Shown in pieces: positions 50,155-61,749 of a DNA stretch of 64,000 nucleotides (position 1 is the stretch's first letter; every line of letters starts with the position of its first letter). The position numbers were made by a program, and so were the translations under genes. The notes under the pieces are model-generated. The model worked only from the letters and a program-made list of their open reading frames with translations. It was not told the DNA's origin and did not search any database. The stretch comes from Gelatoporia subvermispora B (lineage: Eukaryota; Basidiomycota; Agaricomycetes; Polyporales; Gelatoporiaceae): assembly GCA_000320605.2 (NCBI GenBank), contig KB445800.1, positions 1,135,446 through 1,199,445 of the forward strand. Direction: 5' to 3'.

Positions 50155-51850
50155 TGTGCAAGTTGTATATGATATCAAGAGAATATGCGGGTCAAGTGGG
50201 TGTTGAGTGACGCGTCGGTCGTGGTTGTGAGTTTTAAAAAGAATGCATGTGTGGTTTGGAACCCGCAGGGATTGTGGCCTCAGACACAAGTGGCCCTGCC
50301 GAAACTTCGGCGAATCAGGACAATGGACTGGTAGCCGCCGGGCCGCAGGGGCCGTGGCCCGTCGATAACAATTGTGTCAGTCTTGATGGCGTTGCACGGT
50401 TGGGTTCCTATGTCGCTCTCGCACTACAAATTGTGAGGGGACAATTGAACAGACAAAACCATTTGGAGCGAGGATCTTTGATTATAATCGATGTTCGGAC
50501 TCAGCGCAACCTAAGTAGTGCTTGCGACTTGATGCATTGCGTTGGAATATACTCTTCTTATGCATGGCCTGTGAGAGCGATCCAGGAAAATTTTCCTGCA
50601 TTCTCTGTAGTGTCTTCCTACAATTCGACCCTTTGCATCATAGAGGACTTCTGGTTAGTGAGGACAGAAACCGGCCGGTCGTGGGTCCTTATGCATTATG
50701 GCCTGCTGCAGGATATTCGCGATCCTGCGTGTTCTACAGTGTTATGGCTTGCGATAGAAAGCAGGCCGTCGTAATTACTGCTTCGTCTCAAGAACAGCGG
50801 AGAGGGAATACTCAAGCGTGAACTCGAGCGGAATTAGCGAAATAACTCAGATTCGCGATGAGATTCGATGGGCGCTCGGGCGCTCGGGCTCGAACTCTCA
50901 ATTTGCAAATAAGTCTAAATTTAAGGTGGTTCTGCCCGAGCAGTTATTCCCCGACACAGTTTGTACTGGAGGTGACGTTTATCCTGATACGAGTGCCTGG
51001 CCTAATCCCGAGCTTGGACCGCGACGGTCATCCCAGCATCCGGCATAACCAAGCAACGTGGTCCCAGGCTTCGGCATCGCGCACCTAGTAGTGCAGTGTG
51101 CACATTCCGACCACAAGCCGTTGGACCTTCGAATGTAGCCGAATCTTTGGCTTGGCAAGAATAAGACGATGATGCAGCTCCCGCGGTAATGTTGGACGAG
51201 GGAGCTTCACGGAACTGGTTTGACAGAACCATCGCCAGCATGCGATGGCCCTCTGAAGCTTCTATTCGTCCCCGTGTTCTCAGCGCTACCTCACATCTAT
51301 CAAGACGTGCACGTTGCCCTCCATCGAATTCAACGCCCAAAGGGGGGAGAAACAGGCACGCAGCAGAACAAAGGGCGCTTCCCAAAAAATTCTGGCATAT
51401 GGCACTCCGTTGTCCGAAACCGTCCTAACTGCATGGGATCGACGGCGTAAAATTCAGCATTGATAGATGCATCACGGTGAGTACGTATCTTCCGAGTTCC
51501 CTGCAGGATATCACTTTGAATTACTTGCGCGTTCGCAGCGACTCCTCGCGCTCGGCCCAGTCTGACATTGGGTCTCCTTACGCAACTATCTCAGAAAGGG
51601 GTACCTCACAACTCGAGGCAAGACATCATTGACTCCACCGCCGAGGCCGGATGTTAGCGATCACCGAGCTTCGTCACGCTAGTTACCGCGTCATCCATAT
51701 TGAATATCGAACATGCGCGCAACTGCAGGTCTTAAATGAGCTTCGCGACGTCCGAGCCCCGCGAGACGTTTTCCCAGATGTGCACCTTTCCGCCTGCTCA
51801 CAACCCTTCCCTTGTGCTCCCTCCTCCCTCGATACCCCCGCCCGCCGGCC
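50155..51850. other. Intergenic between FunK1 and SET copy 2
   Basis: 1.7 kb. The longest frame (50247-50774, 175 codons) has no recognisable motif or splice support and I do not call it. A short GCGCTCGG repeat lies near 50875. Confidence 0.5.
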
Positions 51851-53179
51851 ATGGACCCCCAGCCAAGGATGGCCTCGCCTGCTCCGTCATCGCAGGCATC
51901 GTCCCGCCCGTCGTCACGTCCTTCATCGCGCAGGTCTACTCCCGCGCAGGAGAAGCCCGAGTTCGATGAGCGTGACGAACTCGAAGAGAATAGCACGAGA
52001 GAGAGTACAAGCGAGCTTGAGGAAAGTGACACCTCGACGCACTCTACCGCGCAAGACACCGACCCGGACCCGGAGGCAGACCCTGAGGGGGAGATGCCGC
52101 CGTTTCGCCTGGTAGACATCCCTGACAAGGGCAAAGGGTTGATCGCAACGTTCCCGATACCGAAGGGCAAGCTCATACTCCTGGAGACTCCTCTGTTCAT
52201 CCTCTCTGAGGAGAGATGCACGAACTCTGCTGTTCTCGTAGCCCTCGCAGCACGTACGCGCGAAGAACAACGGGACTTCTTTACGCTCGCGAATGCTTAT
52301 CGTGGCACTGCCCCCCGCGATGCGTCATCGAGCCCGTCGCCCGAAAGTAGCCCGGATTCAAAGTGCGCAATGAAGATCTCTCCTCGCAGGCCGTTACCCG
52401 CCCTCGGGATCTTCGACACAAACGCACTGCCGATTCCAACGACAGATGCAAAGGGCAATCCGCAGACGGATCTCGGGCTCTTCCTGCTCGGCTCGCGGTT
52501 CAACCACTCGTGCACGCCGAATGTCGCGCGGACGTGGGATGCCGCGGCAAAGGCGATGGCGTTTCGTGTGCTGCGTGCAGTAGAGCCGGGAGAAGAGCTA
52601 TGCACGAATTACGTGGACGTGCTAGGGACACGGGCAGAGCGTGCAGCGGAGCTGGAGGAGAAGTATGCATTTGCGTGCCTGTGCTCCGTATGCGCGGCGT
52701 CGAAAGAGGAAGGTGTGGAGAGCGATCGGCGAAGGTCGAAGATTGGCAGACTGTTTGAGGAAGTTGGGAGATGCGGGAAGGAGCCGACGCTTGGTATGCG
52801 CAAGGTATGTGTATTGCCCAGTTCGTGGAAGCAGAGATAATTTACAACCTATGTACGTACAGCTGAAAATTGCGCTTCGACTTCTGAAGGAGGAAGGCCT
52901 CGTGCATTACGAGGCGTCATTCTGCTTCGACGCCTTCCAGTTCTGCGTTTTAGTAAGGGCAATCGTTGTCCAAATCTACACAATACTCACTGGACTTCCT
53001 AGGTCTCGGACATACCAAATGCGAAGGCTTGGGTGCGCAAGGCATGGGAAGCGACGTGCAATATCTCCGGGCCCGAGAGCGCGTCGGCGCGTAACTTCAA
53101 GATGTATTGGGCCAATCCTCGGGCACACCAGCTCACCGGGATGCTACCGCGTCTGACTTTGTCGGGTCCGGACCCATAA
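51851..53179 (+). CDS. SMYD-like SET-domain protein, copy 2
   Basis: Putative lysine methyltransferase of 406 residues from exons 51851-52804, 52863-52952 and 53003-53179. The ATG at 51851 has a GCCATGG context. A Ser/Glu-rich N-tail of about 80 residues precedes the SET domain: LVDIPDKGKGLIATFPIPKG, a loop with PALGIFDTNALPI, the motif RFNHSCTPNVARTW, and VEPGEELCTNYVDVLG, then post-SET ACLCSVC. After exon 1 come LKIALRLLKEEGL, SFCFDAFQFCVL and VSDIPNAKAWVRKAWEA. The same modules and intron positions occur in copy 1 on the other side of HEM14 and FunK1, but this copy has the long N-tail and a larger SET insertion. Confidence 0.9.
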
Positions 53180-54081
53180 ACGATATTTGATTATCATACG
53201 TCACCAAGGGCGCATTTGTACATGTCATTACATGGACTGTTAGATGTGCATAGGCGATTCTGCTGCGATTGGGTTTCCTCGAATGGTTGCACAAGTGCCA
53301 TTCGGTGTATATCTGTCGCTTAATAATCTGATATCAGGATAGTCACCTTCATTCCGTTTCTTTTATGTTGGGCTGTGTAGACGTCACCCGCCAGGAACCG
53401 ACAGTGCGTATGACAAATAGATTTTTGGTCACTAGGAGGACTGTTCGATAGGCACTCCATCTCGCAGTTATTCCAGACCGTCATATAGGGTATGGCCAGA
53501 TGCAATTAGACTTCAGGGTTGCGTAGATTCCGCCGGGCTCGGGAGTGAAAATGGAGTCGCCTCGTGTCGCGGGGTAGCTCGATCGCGGAGAGGGCGAGTG
53601 ATCGACAAAAGGAACATCGCGTGTCTAATCTTAGATCTGCTGCGGCTGCCAACTCTCATGGTACCCGTTCCCACATTTCCCGAGACATGATGGTAATCTC
53701 GCTGCCTCGGGCTGCCTTGCGACGCTTTCGGGAAGAGCAAACTCGGCGAACTTCAACCCTTTAGTCCAGCCGACGGTCGGTCATCCGCCATAACACCGTC
53801 GAGTAAGCTACAGTCTAGCCTCGTCAGGTGAACTCGTCTAGAGAGCACGAGGCGCATGAGAGCCGCATTCGATTATAGGAAGTCGGTGTGATGATCCGAG
53901 GATGCGCAGCATAGGTCATATTTAACCTCTCCATACCAAAGCCACGGCAACACAGTCGTGCGAGCAAGATACTCCAACTTGAGAGCCTTCTCATGCTCCA
54001 GCGTCTCCTGCATCCGTCCAAGTGCTGTCCTTCTTCATGATCTCTTCCTTGTCCTCCCTTTCTCCATGACCGCCCCGCAAG
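53180..54081. other. Intergenic before the 54082 gene
   Basis: 900 bp without a recognisable gene, repeat or RNA. Confidence 0.5.
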
Positions 54082-55211
54082 ATGGCCCTACAAACGTTGT
54101 CCTCGGCCTCTTCTGCTGCGTCTTCGACTAGCTCAAGCGGGTCCGGCGGGGGTGGCGGGACGACACTCAATGCGAACTCGTCGCTCCCGTTCAGCTTCCT
54201 CATCACCTTTGTCGCCATCTTTCTCTTCTTCCTTGGCTGTGGGCTGGGCTCGCGTCGTGTGGCATACGAGATTCGCCGCAATCTTGGCCTCCTTGACCAC
54301 TCAGCGGCGCAGCATCCGAGCGAGGCACAGGAACGACCGGTGCTCTGGGACGTGTACCCAGACATTGTGGATACAAGTTTGCACGGGAGAAAGGCGACCT
54401 GGACGGAACTGCTGGTGCGTGCGCCCCTGCGATCTTTTTTGTTGCTCAGTAATACTAACTTTGGGTACGCGATAAATCCAATCTCACCCTGCGCCGACGA
54501 TCGCGCGCCCCGATCACGCAGCCACTCTCAGCCACCTACCTACGGACCAAGCCGCCAGACGACCCGCCAGACGGGCATGAGGGGGTGATCGCTACTCCTC
54601 CGTCGCCTCGAGCGAGAGATACTCCCGCTCGGACCTACCCTTCACCACTGTCCCCTTCGGTCTATTACTCGCCACGCTTCGGCCGCATGGGCGCACCTAC
54701 ACCGGCGCTCGTGCGGCCGCCGCCTACCCCTGCACCCGCACGCGCAGTACCAGTAGCACCAGCAGCACCCCCTCAACCGTTACCTCTCTCGCAGCAGAGC
54801 ACGTTGCGGGCAAGTTTTGTCCGCGGCGCCCTGCGTGTACCTCTTCTTGCACTCCTGGTACTGCGGTACCGACCTTCCTGGATTATCCCTCCCACACCCG
54901 TACGGCCAGTACAGATCCCGGAGCCGGCAAAGCTACCCATTTGCGCGCTGCAAGTCGCAGTCATGATATCCATGCCGTCGCCCGCACGACGACGGGCCGC
55001 CCAGGCCAAAGCACTCGAGGCGGGGTACGGTGTCGACGACGCGGACTCGTCGTCAGGGGAGAAGCGGAGAGGCAAGGAACGCGCAAGCCAGGAGATGGAG
55101 ATCGAGGAGGTTGAAATAGCAGATGAAAACCTCGGCGAGTATACCCTTGGCATCGCTGAGCTACCCTGGGAGCCCGGAAACAGGCCCGGCTCTGCCTCAA
55201 AGGCAGATTGA
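54082..55211 (+). CDS. Single-pass membrane protein of unknown function
   Basis: Exons 54082-54414 and 54522-55211 encode 340 residues. A Ser/Gly-rich, presumably extracytosolic N-terminus (about 36 residues) is followed by one membrane helix at about 37-56 (FSFLITFVAIFLFFLGCGLG). The cytosolic part begins SRRVAYEIRRNLGLL and VLWDVYPDIVD, then runs into Pro-rich sequence and an acidic, charged tail. The last part, PSPARRRAAQAKALEAGYG to ELPWEPGN, looks conserved. A second in-frame intron at 54835-54960 (126 nt, no stop) is plausible and would shorten the product to about 298 residues, because that stretch is unlike its surroundings. I recognise the layout from other basidiomycetes but know no function. 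Confidence 0.78.
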
Positions 55212-55809
55212 TGTTTAATGTTTGTGACGACTTGACGGCGGATTGACAAACGCCGCCACATACTGGGACCATACGAGAGCATACCTGTTGTATTAGCTGT
55301 ACTTGTAGCGCTTGTACCGCTGTTTCTGGAGGGCTACACACTGCTTGTGATACCATACAGCATCAATTTGGCATCTGCGAACGATCCACTCGACCTTAGT
55401 CTTTGGGTACACCTGGAGATATGCCTGAAGTGAAAAGAGAGCTATCGCGACATGGGATCCTGACGGTGTGGCGTGCGGATTTGGGCGGTTTACGTCCACA
55501 AACTGGCTGGTCTGTACTCATAATTCCTGTCCGTGGTTTTCTTCTGGCTGTGGGCATCTACACAGAGATAACAGTGAAGCGCAGTCGTCCACAAGAAGGG
55601 CAGGACCAGGTTCATCTTCTTTCTCCTATGGACTCAGTACTGCGCGCTTCACGTGATTTCCACGTGATACGCGTCTTTCGTCGCGCGCTAACATCTGCTC
55701 GCCTAAACGAGCACACTTCTCCCACTAGCGTGGCGTGCCCACTGCCGCCCGCGATGTTGAGCTCGGGACCTTATCAGCGTTGCTCTCGCTTCGCACGACG
55801 ACGAACAAG
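55212..55809. other. Intergenic before the S41 peptidase gene
   Basis: No gene seen; upstream region of a secreted enzyme, without a clear TATA box. Confidence 0.5.
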
Positions 55810-58800
55810 ATGTTCTCGTCGGTGAAGACCATTCTTCTGTCTACACAATTATCGGGGTTGCTTTGCCTGGCATTAGGCGCGGAATATCAGAGTATACTCT
55901 CTGCACCGGTCGAAGTCGACCCGTGTGCAGCGATCGCGAACAAGACATGGGTCGCGCCACAGGATGTGAGAGCCTGCTTCGGCTCCTTTCCAGTGAAACC
56001 CGAGATCAAGGATAACGTGAAGAGACCCTCTACCTCCACTAGTCTTAACAAGGCTAACGCGTGTCGGATTTGTTTCGCAGATTATAGAGGTAGTGAACAA
56101 GACGTTGGCATTCCACACCTCCGTGAATTACCAGCGTCTGGCACCTCCACCGTTTGACTTTGATGTCCACGAGGACGTCATTGGGGACTTGGCCCGCATC
56201 AGTAGCCAGAACTATTCCACGGATTTTGACCTTCATCTCGACCTTTCTCGTTCAGTCAAGAGGCTGAATGACGGTCATTGCGTCTACATTAACCTGTGCT
56301 ATGATTGTACGATGATTCTTCTTGGCATGAGCATCAGTTGACGAAGAAATAGCTCTGTTCCTGACGTATTTGCCTACCCCATTAATACTTCTGACCAACG
56401 CTACCGGAGATCAAAATGTGCACATCGCCGCGGAAGCGTTCACGGTCGCGTCTGCAGAGTTCAAGGAAGAGATCGATGTCTGGCAGAATGCTCTGCCTGG
56501 CAAACTCAGAGGCCAGCTCAGCACGGTATAGGGTTTTCCCCGACTTGCGGATGATGACGCTTACTTCGCTCTATCAGTTGTCCGGTGCTAAAGTGTTCCT
56601 GATAGACGGGAAGTCTCCCTTTGATGCGGTGAACCAGAATGCCCTCATCACCGGAGGATACCAGTCGTTTGGCACGCGGCAGAATAGGTGAGTCGCATGA
56701 GCCGTCGTTCGCGTTGCGATAACCTAACAATGCACTGTAGCTACTTCTCCAGCTACCAGGTCGTCTCGTCAGGATGGAACTACTTCATGGGCAACTTTGC
56801 GCAGATGTCACTGCCTCTCGCAGATTCCGTCGAATTGACCATTCAAAGGGCGAATAGTACGGATATTGAGACGATCACGGTGAGCCATAAAATCGATGAA
56901 TGCGGACGGACCGCTGAGGGCCTTATGTTAGCTGCCGTATCGCTCCAGGATATCACCTTTCGCGTCGTCGTGGAATGATTCCACAACATTTTTCGAGAAC
57001 AACTGCGTCGCGGGGCTCGGAACCAACGGGCACGACCTCTATACCACTGCCCCAGACCTCAGCAACGCAGGCGCCCCCAGACCCATCAGCATTTTCCAAC
57101 AGCAGCCACGCCTGCATCCCTCAGATGCGCGCAAGCACCGGCAGAACGTCATACTGGACACGATGCCCCAGCAGAACATTGAGCTCCCGCCGACGCTCAT
57201 CCCGCAGTCTCCGCTTAATGAGAGCTGGAGTGTCGCGCAGTTCTTCATGCTCAATGACAACCGGACCGGCGTTTTGGCTCTTGGCAGCTTCGCGGCGAGC
57301 TCGTTCGACGATTTCCAGCGCAGCTTGCTCGACGGACTGACAAATTTGACAAGCAAAGGTGCTGACCGATTAATCGTGGATGTGGTGAGTATCACTGTAG
57401 TTTACCCAGCATGTTGTTTGAGCTGATGAGCCGCTGCAGACGAACAACGGCGGAGGTGTGTGCTTGGTACAGAGATTTTGAGAAATTTCAAAGTCTAAGC
57501 TCATGACTGCAGGCTTCATATGCATCGCACACGTGCGTATATGTTCCTTGGCGTGTGAGAATCCACTAACAATTTGCATATCTAGTGGCTCCACCGTATT
57601 GTGAGCATACCGATCTACCCAGATTCATGTAACATGGTCTCACGCGCCCCTAGATTGCAGGTCCTAAGAATTCGACCGAGCCTCAAGCTGGTTTGGATAC
57701 GACGACGCGTGCAGGGCCACTTGCGCAACTCATCGTGAAGGAGATTGAGAAGGGTGGCGACCCAGATAAGCAACTGTTGTACAACCCGACGAACTGGGCC
57801 TATGCCAACCATACCAAGTTTCCGGAGACGCTGGACTGGATGCAGCCTGTGGTCAAGAAGATCATCAATGGACAGTCCGATGCGTTCAGTCAGAGGTTGC
57901 TTGCACACATGCTATGCCCGGATAACCTACTGATTGCCACACATAGACTCGGGAACGAATGCCAGCCGTTCCAGATTGAGCCGCCTGCAGAGCGGCTATT
58001 TGATCCCAAGAAGACTATCATCATTAGCAATGGAAGGCAAGCACTTCCTAGCGGTCGTTCACGTTAAATCTCTGACATCCCGCCGTATGGCAGATGCGCC
58101 AGCTCTTGTTCGCTGTTCAGCGTGAGCAAAACTGTCACTGTCTATTGATCCGTCTTGAGATCCGGCACAGATCACTATGTCGAAGGAGGAAGGTGCCACT
58201 ACAGTGGTTGTGGGCGGCAAGGCAGACGTTCCGCAGCAATACTGCGGGATCGTCGGCGGTCAATCAACTGACTTCTCCACGATGGATACAGAAATCAAAG
58301 TACGTTTACCATGGCAGTCCGCTTGCAGAAAGGATCCCTGAACATAATTCCCAATGAATAGTCCGTGAACCTGAAGAATCACTCGCTCGCCCCGCCTGAC
58401 TTGTGAGCAACCTTTTCCGTCTACAACCATCGAAACATCGTCTGATCACCCCATACATGTGTACAGCAAGACGAACAGCATCCAAGGCATCACGTGGAGG
58501 CTCGGATTTGGCATTGACGATCCCTCGGAGCCTGAAGGTGCGTCAAGTGGAGTCGTGTTGTCCTAATCACTGACTTCGGTTGATATTCGGTAGAGTGGCA
58601 AGATCACCCGGCAGATCTCAATTTGCGGCTGACGGAAGATATGTGAGTGTCGTTGTCGATTGCGAACTGTCTACGATTGTGCTTCTGGGACAGTAATTCC
58701 CGGTGGCAGATTGCGTCAGGATCGCTTCTATATCTTCGGGTTTTCGAAACTGCTGATCATGTCTGAACAGTGCAAACAATCCGGCGGCCATATGGGAACG

Positions 58801-58828
58801 AGTAGTGGAGTACGTATTTGGCGATTGA
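55810..58828 (+). CDS. Secreted S41-family (tail-specific, UstP-like) peptidase, 17 exons
   Basis: Exons 55810-56016, 56081-56306, 56353-56525, 56578-56687, 56741-56879, 56932-57384, 57440-57455, 57513-57532, 57586-57600, 57654-57895, 57947-58036, 58094-58121, 58171-58299, 58362-58402, 58467-58537, 58594-58642 and 58771-58828 encode 688 residues. The signal peptide ends near CLALGA. S41 features are LNDGHCVYINLCYD, a PDZ-like region around AKVFLIDGKSPFDAVNQN, ADRLIVDVTNNGGGFICIA, and IIISNGRCASSCSLFSV holding the likely catalytic Ser. An exon pair at 58036/58094 uses a GC donor (GCAAGC). The related fungal UstP proteins act in ustiloxin clusters, but no such cluster surrounds this gene, so I infer a general secreted peptidase. 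Confidence 0.88.
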
Positions 58829-59123
58829 AATCGTGCTAATATGAGCAACGTCCATGTTCGAGGCACTGTATCTTCGGATGTACCATACGTATCGTGGCAG
58901 ACATCGACTTGATCCGTTGGACGTGCGACACCTTTGTCCGGTTCTTGTGAACTTATGCATGCTGATATGTGGGAAACGCCTTAGTATTATCCATTGGTTA
59001 CGCTACTGAATGCTACGCTAGAGTCCATGATGAATAGAAGTATGGTATAAAGACAGGGAGACGACCGAGAGACGGTCTGGTGGACCCGCTACTGTACAAA
59101 TAATGATTAACTTGCTAGACACT

Positions 59124-60929
59124 TCAGAGGGCTGCATAAAGCGCGCATCGGGAGATCCGCCTCGATAGTCCGAAACCTTCAGAGACCCGAATGCTTGATA
59201 TCGAGAATGCTGTTCGCCTCGAGGTCCCAATCGTCGTTCTTTGTTGTCCTACCTGTGGCTTCTTCACGAGAAGTGGATCCTTCATCTGGAAGAGCATCGC
59301 AAGAGTGCACAATTGTCTCCATCTTATATCGGAGATCAGCAGCATTCCCCAGTTTACGACAAAAGAGACATACGTGGATATGAACACCGTCGTGTAGCTT
59401 GTGCGCAGAAGACAGATCTGAGACCTCACTAGGTCTGACACGATGGCCAGAACGTGAGGAGTGCCTACATCAGTAGAGATTAGCGACTCGTCACGGTATA
59501 TAATCACTAATTCAACCGACCCGAAGGTTTCCGCGTCGTTGTTTGTAAATTTCGCAAGCCTGCGTACCGCACGGCATGCCACAATCTGATGGGACGAGAT
59601 CAGTGGCGAAAATTGAGATTCTCGAGGGATCCTTACTGTTGACAGGGTTGTGGGGAGGACATTAGCCAGCGTTAACATGATCGGATTCATGTCTAACGCT
59701 ATAAAAATCTGCAATCATCGACAAAGTATCGATCAGTGGAATGGTTCAGAAGCTAGCACATGCTTCTCACTATCGCAAGTATATCCACGAGTAACCTGTC
59801 GAGTACCATCCAGTTCAGCAACAAAACGCCACAGATCTCGATGAAGAAACGTACGCAGCAATAAAGAATATCAATCCATCTTTAAAAATGAGTGTTGCAA
59901 CACGGGATCTGTTTTGATTTCCCAGTTTGTAGGTCAATCCCCAGGCGGTGAGAACGAGGACAACGAGATTGAAGCATATAGTATAAACGAGTGTCGCCAA
60001 AATTAGGATATTATTACTGTTCGAGACGCATCCGGCTCCTTGCACCCATATGCTCTTAAGCGGGACGCCGACCCCTGTCAAAAGAGTCAGTGAACAAGGG
60101 CAGCTCACGACTTGTCGATAAATTTTGACGAACCGCTAAAAAGGAGCAGTGATAGGTGGCCTATGATCACACCTACAAGTGGCACAACAACATATTTTGA
60201 CATGTGCCAAATTGCCATTCTGACAGAGAATCGAGATAAGAGAGGTTCGATAAAGGAAGCGAACTACCTACGTGCGCAGGGCGAGGTTTATACCCGCGAG
60301 TCCCAGAGACAGATTTGCGAAGACCTAAGGGAAATTGGACGTCAGCCGTCTCCAAGAGAAGAAGTTCTGTGGCGCGTACTTGTATACATATGAACAACGC
60401 GGCGCAGTTCAAAGGGCTAATACGCTAGTCTCAGCTCGAACACGACCCATCAAGTCGCATCGAAGTCTCACTTCGTTATATCCGTCCAAAGAATTCTGTG
60501 TTGAGCAAGCGGGTTATGAAAATTGAAGACGCTCCCTCAAATACGGAATGACTTACGTTGCGAGAAAGTCGGCAAACATAAGATATCGGTTCAGAAAGTA
60601 GAATATCTGACGAGTGTATCAGATGGCCCGAACCTCAATTCAGTCGGTGTACAGTACCATAGGCCACCTAAATCGCCTCTTTCCGGTGAGGTAATCAAGG
60701 TCGAACTTCATCGAGATGAGCACCTCCCAGCTGCGTTGACGACATTGATTAGTCGGCAGAGATCACCAAAGAGTCCTTTCACTCACATATATAGTCCAAA
60801 GAGCGCATGAACGAAGTCTTTGTAGACACCTGTGGCGTGAATCTGAATAAGTTCTCTGGCATCGACCGAGCAATTGACAAACGGACCTCCTGCGCTCGTG
60901 ATTGCCTCGGGTGAAGACCATTCAACCAT
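59124..60929 (-). CDS. Fungal multi-pass (about 7-TM) membrane protein, copy 1
   Basis: Exons 60929-60787, 60730-60658, 60606-60557, 60495-60472, 60416-60380, 60324-60272, 60219-60134, 60074-59855, 59795-59771, 59708-59637 and 59585-59124 give about 414 residues. Conserved family segments are VYKDFVHALFGLYIWEVL, FDLDYLTGKRRFRWPMIFYF, the helix GLAGINLALRTMAIW, GHLSLLLFSG, LIFKDGLIFFIAALL and IVACRAVRRLAKFTNN. Topology resembles DUF6533-type proteins: several helices with short loops and a cytosolic tail. Function is unknown; a receptor-like role is only a guess. The C-terminus after about residue 275 is uncertain, because the frame stays open to 59124 but further introns are likely. A decayed copy lies directly upstream. 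Confidence 0.78.
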
Positions 60930-61749
60930 GTCTGCGTATGACCTGTTTCTTTGCAGAACCAGGAGCTCGGGCTAAGGTAGGGGAAAGAGGAGTTGGGACT
61001 TGATGACCGTGAAATTTCGTGGCAGGAGCGTAAACTGCCAGACAGTGATGTCTGCGGAGGAATGCAACTAGCGAAGGTGTCGCGGAAAGGTTCCTTGTTC
61101 CCGCCCGGTGACACGATCTCGAACAATATATTTACGTAGTGAAACATATAATCCGCCCCATTGAAACCGGGGGCCGGAACGTAGCTGCCTGTATCAGTGG
61201 AGCTGCGTAATCTAGGTTGAACGGGGAAGGCGGTCCACGGGTACGGAGATATGATGCATCATGGACAGCGGCGACTGGGAGGGCTGAACATCAAACACTA
61301 TATAAGAGAAGCGAGTCCAGAGGCACCGTAAGGTTTCGTGCATTTGGGCGCCGCAGGCCCTGTAACGCTGCATGCCGAGTGCCACTCATCTAGCGCCATC
61401 GACTTCCCATCAACGTTGTAGCGCCCACTAGCCCACATGCACTTTGGAACGGCCAGGGAAAGTGAATCGCGCTGGGTATGACGGACCTCGTCTTTGTTCA
61501 CGGTAAGGGATGAGAGACTTGCGCAGTTTGAGCGCGGCGATAGCTACGTCGGCGACCAGTTCTCTCCGACAGCGCCTCTCCGAACGACTATGAGAACACA
61601 TGACAAATCACCTGGCGGGACCGTCGACTAAAGGCGCCGCGGACCACAGGATGGGACGAGGCGATGAACGAAGTAACCGTGTTCGGCAAACCAGCAGGAT
61701 GGTACCTGAGAGTTGATGCTGCGGCAGCAAGATCGGATGTGGCATATGG
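60930..61749. other. Intergenic between the two membrane-protein copies
   Basis: 820 bp, promoter side of copy 1 and 3' flank of the decayed copy. No further gene seen. Confidence 0.5.

Noticed and set aside
50247..50774. 175-codon + strand frame
   Set aside because: No motif, no splice support and no coding-like neighbours; treated as chance.
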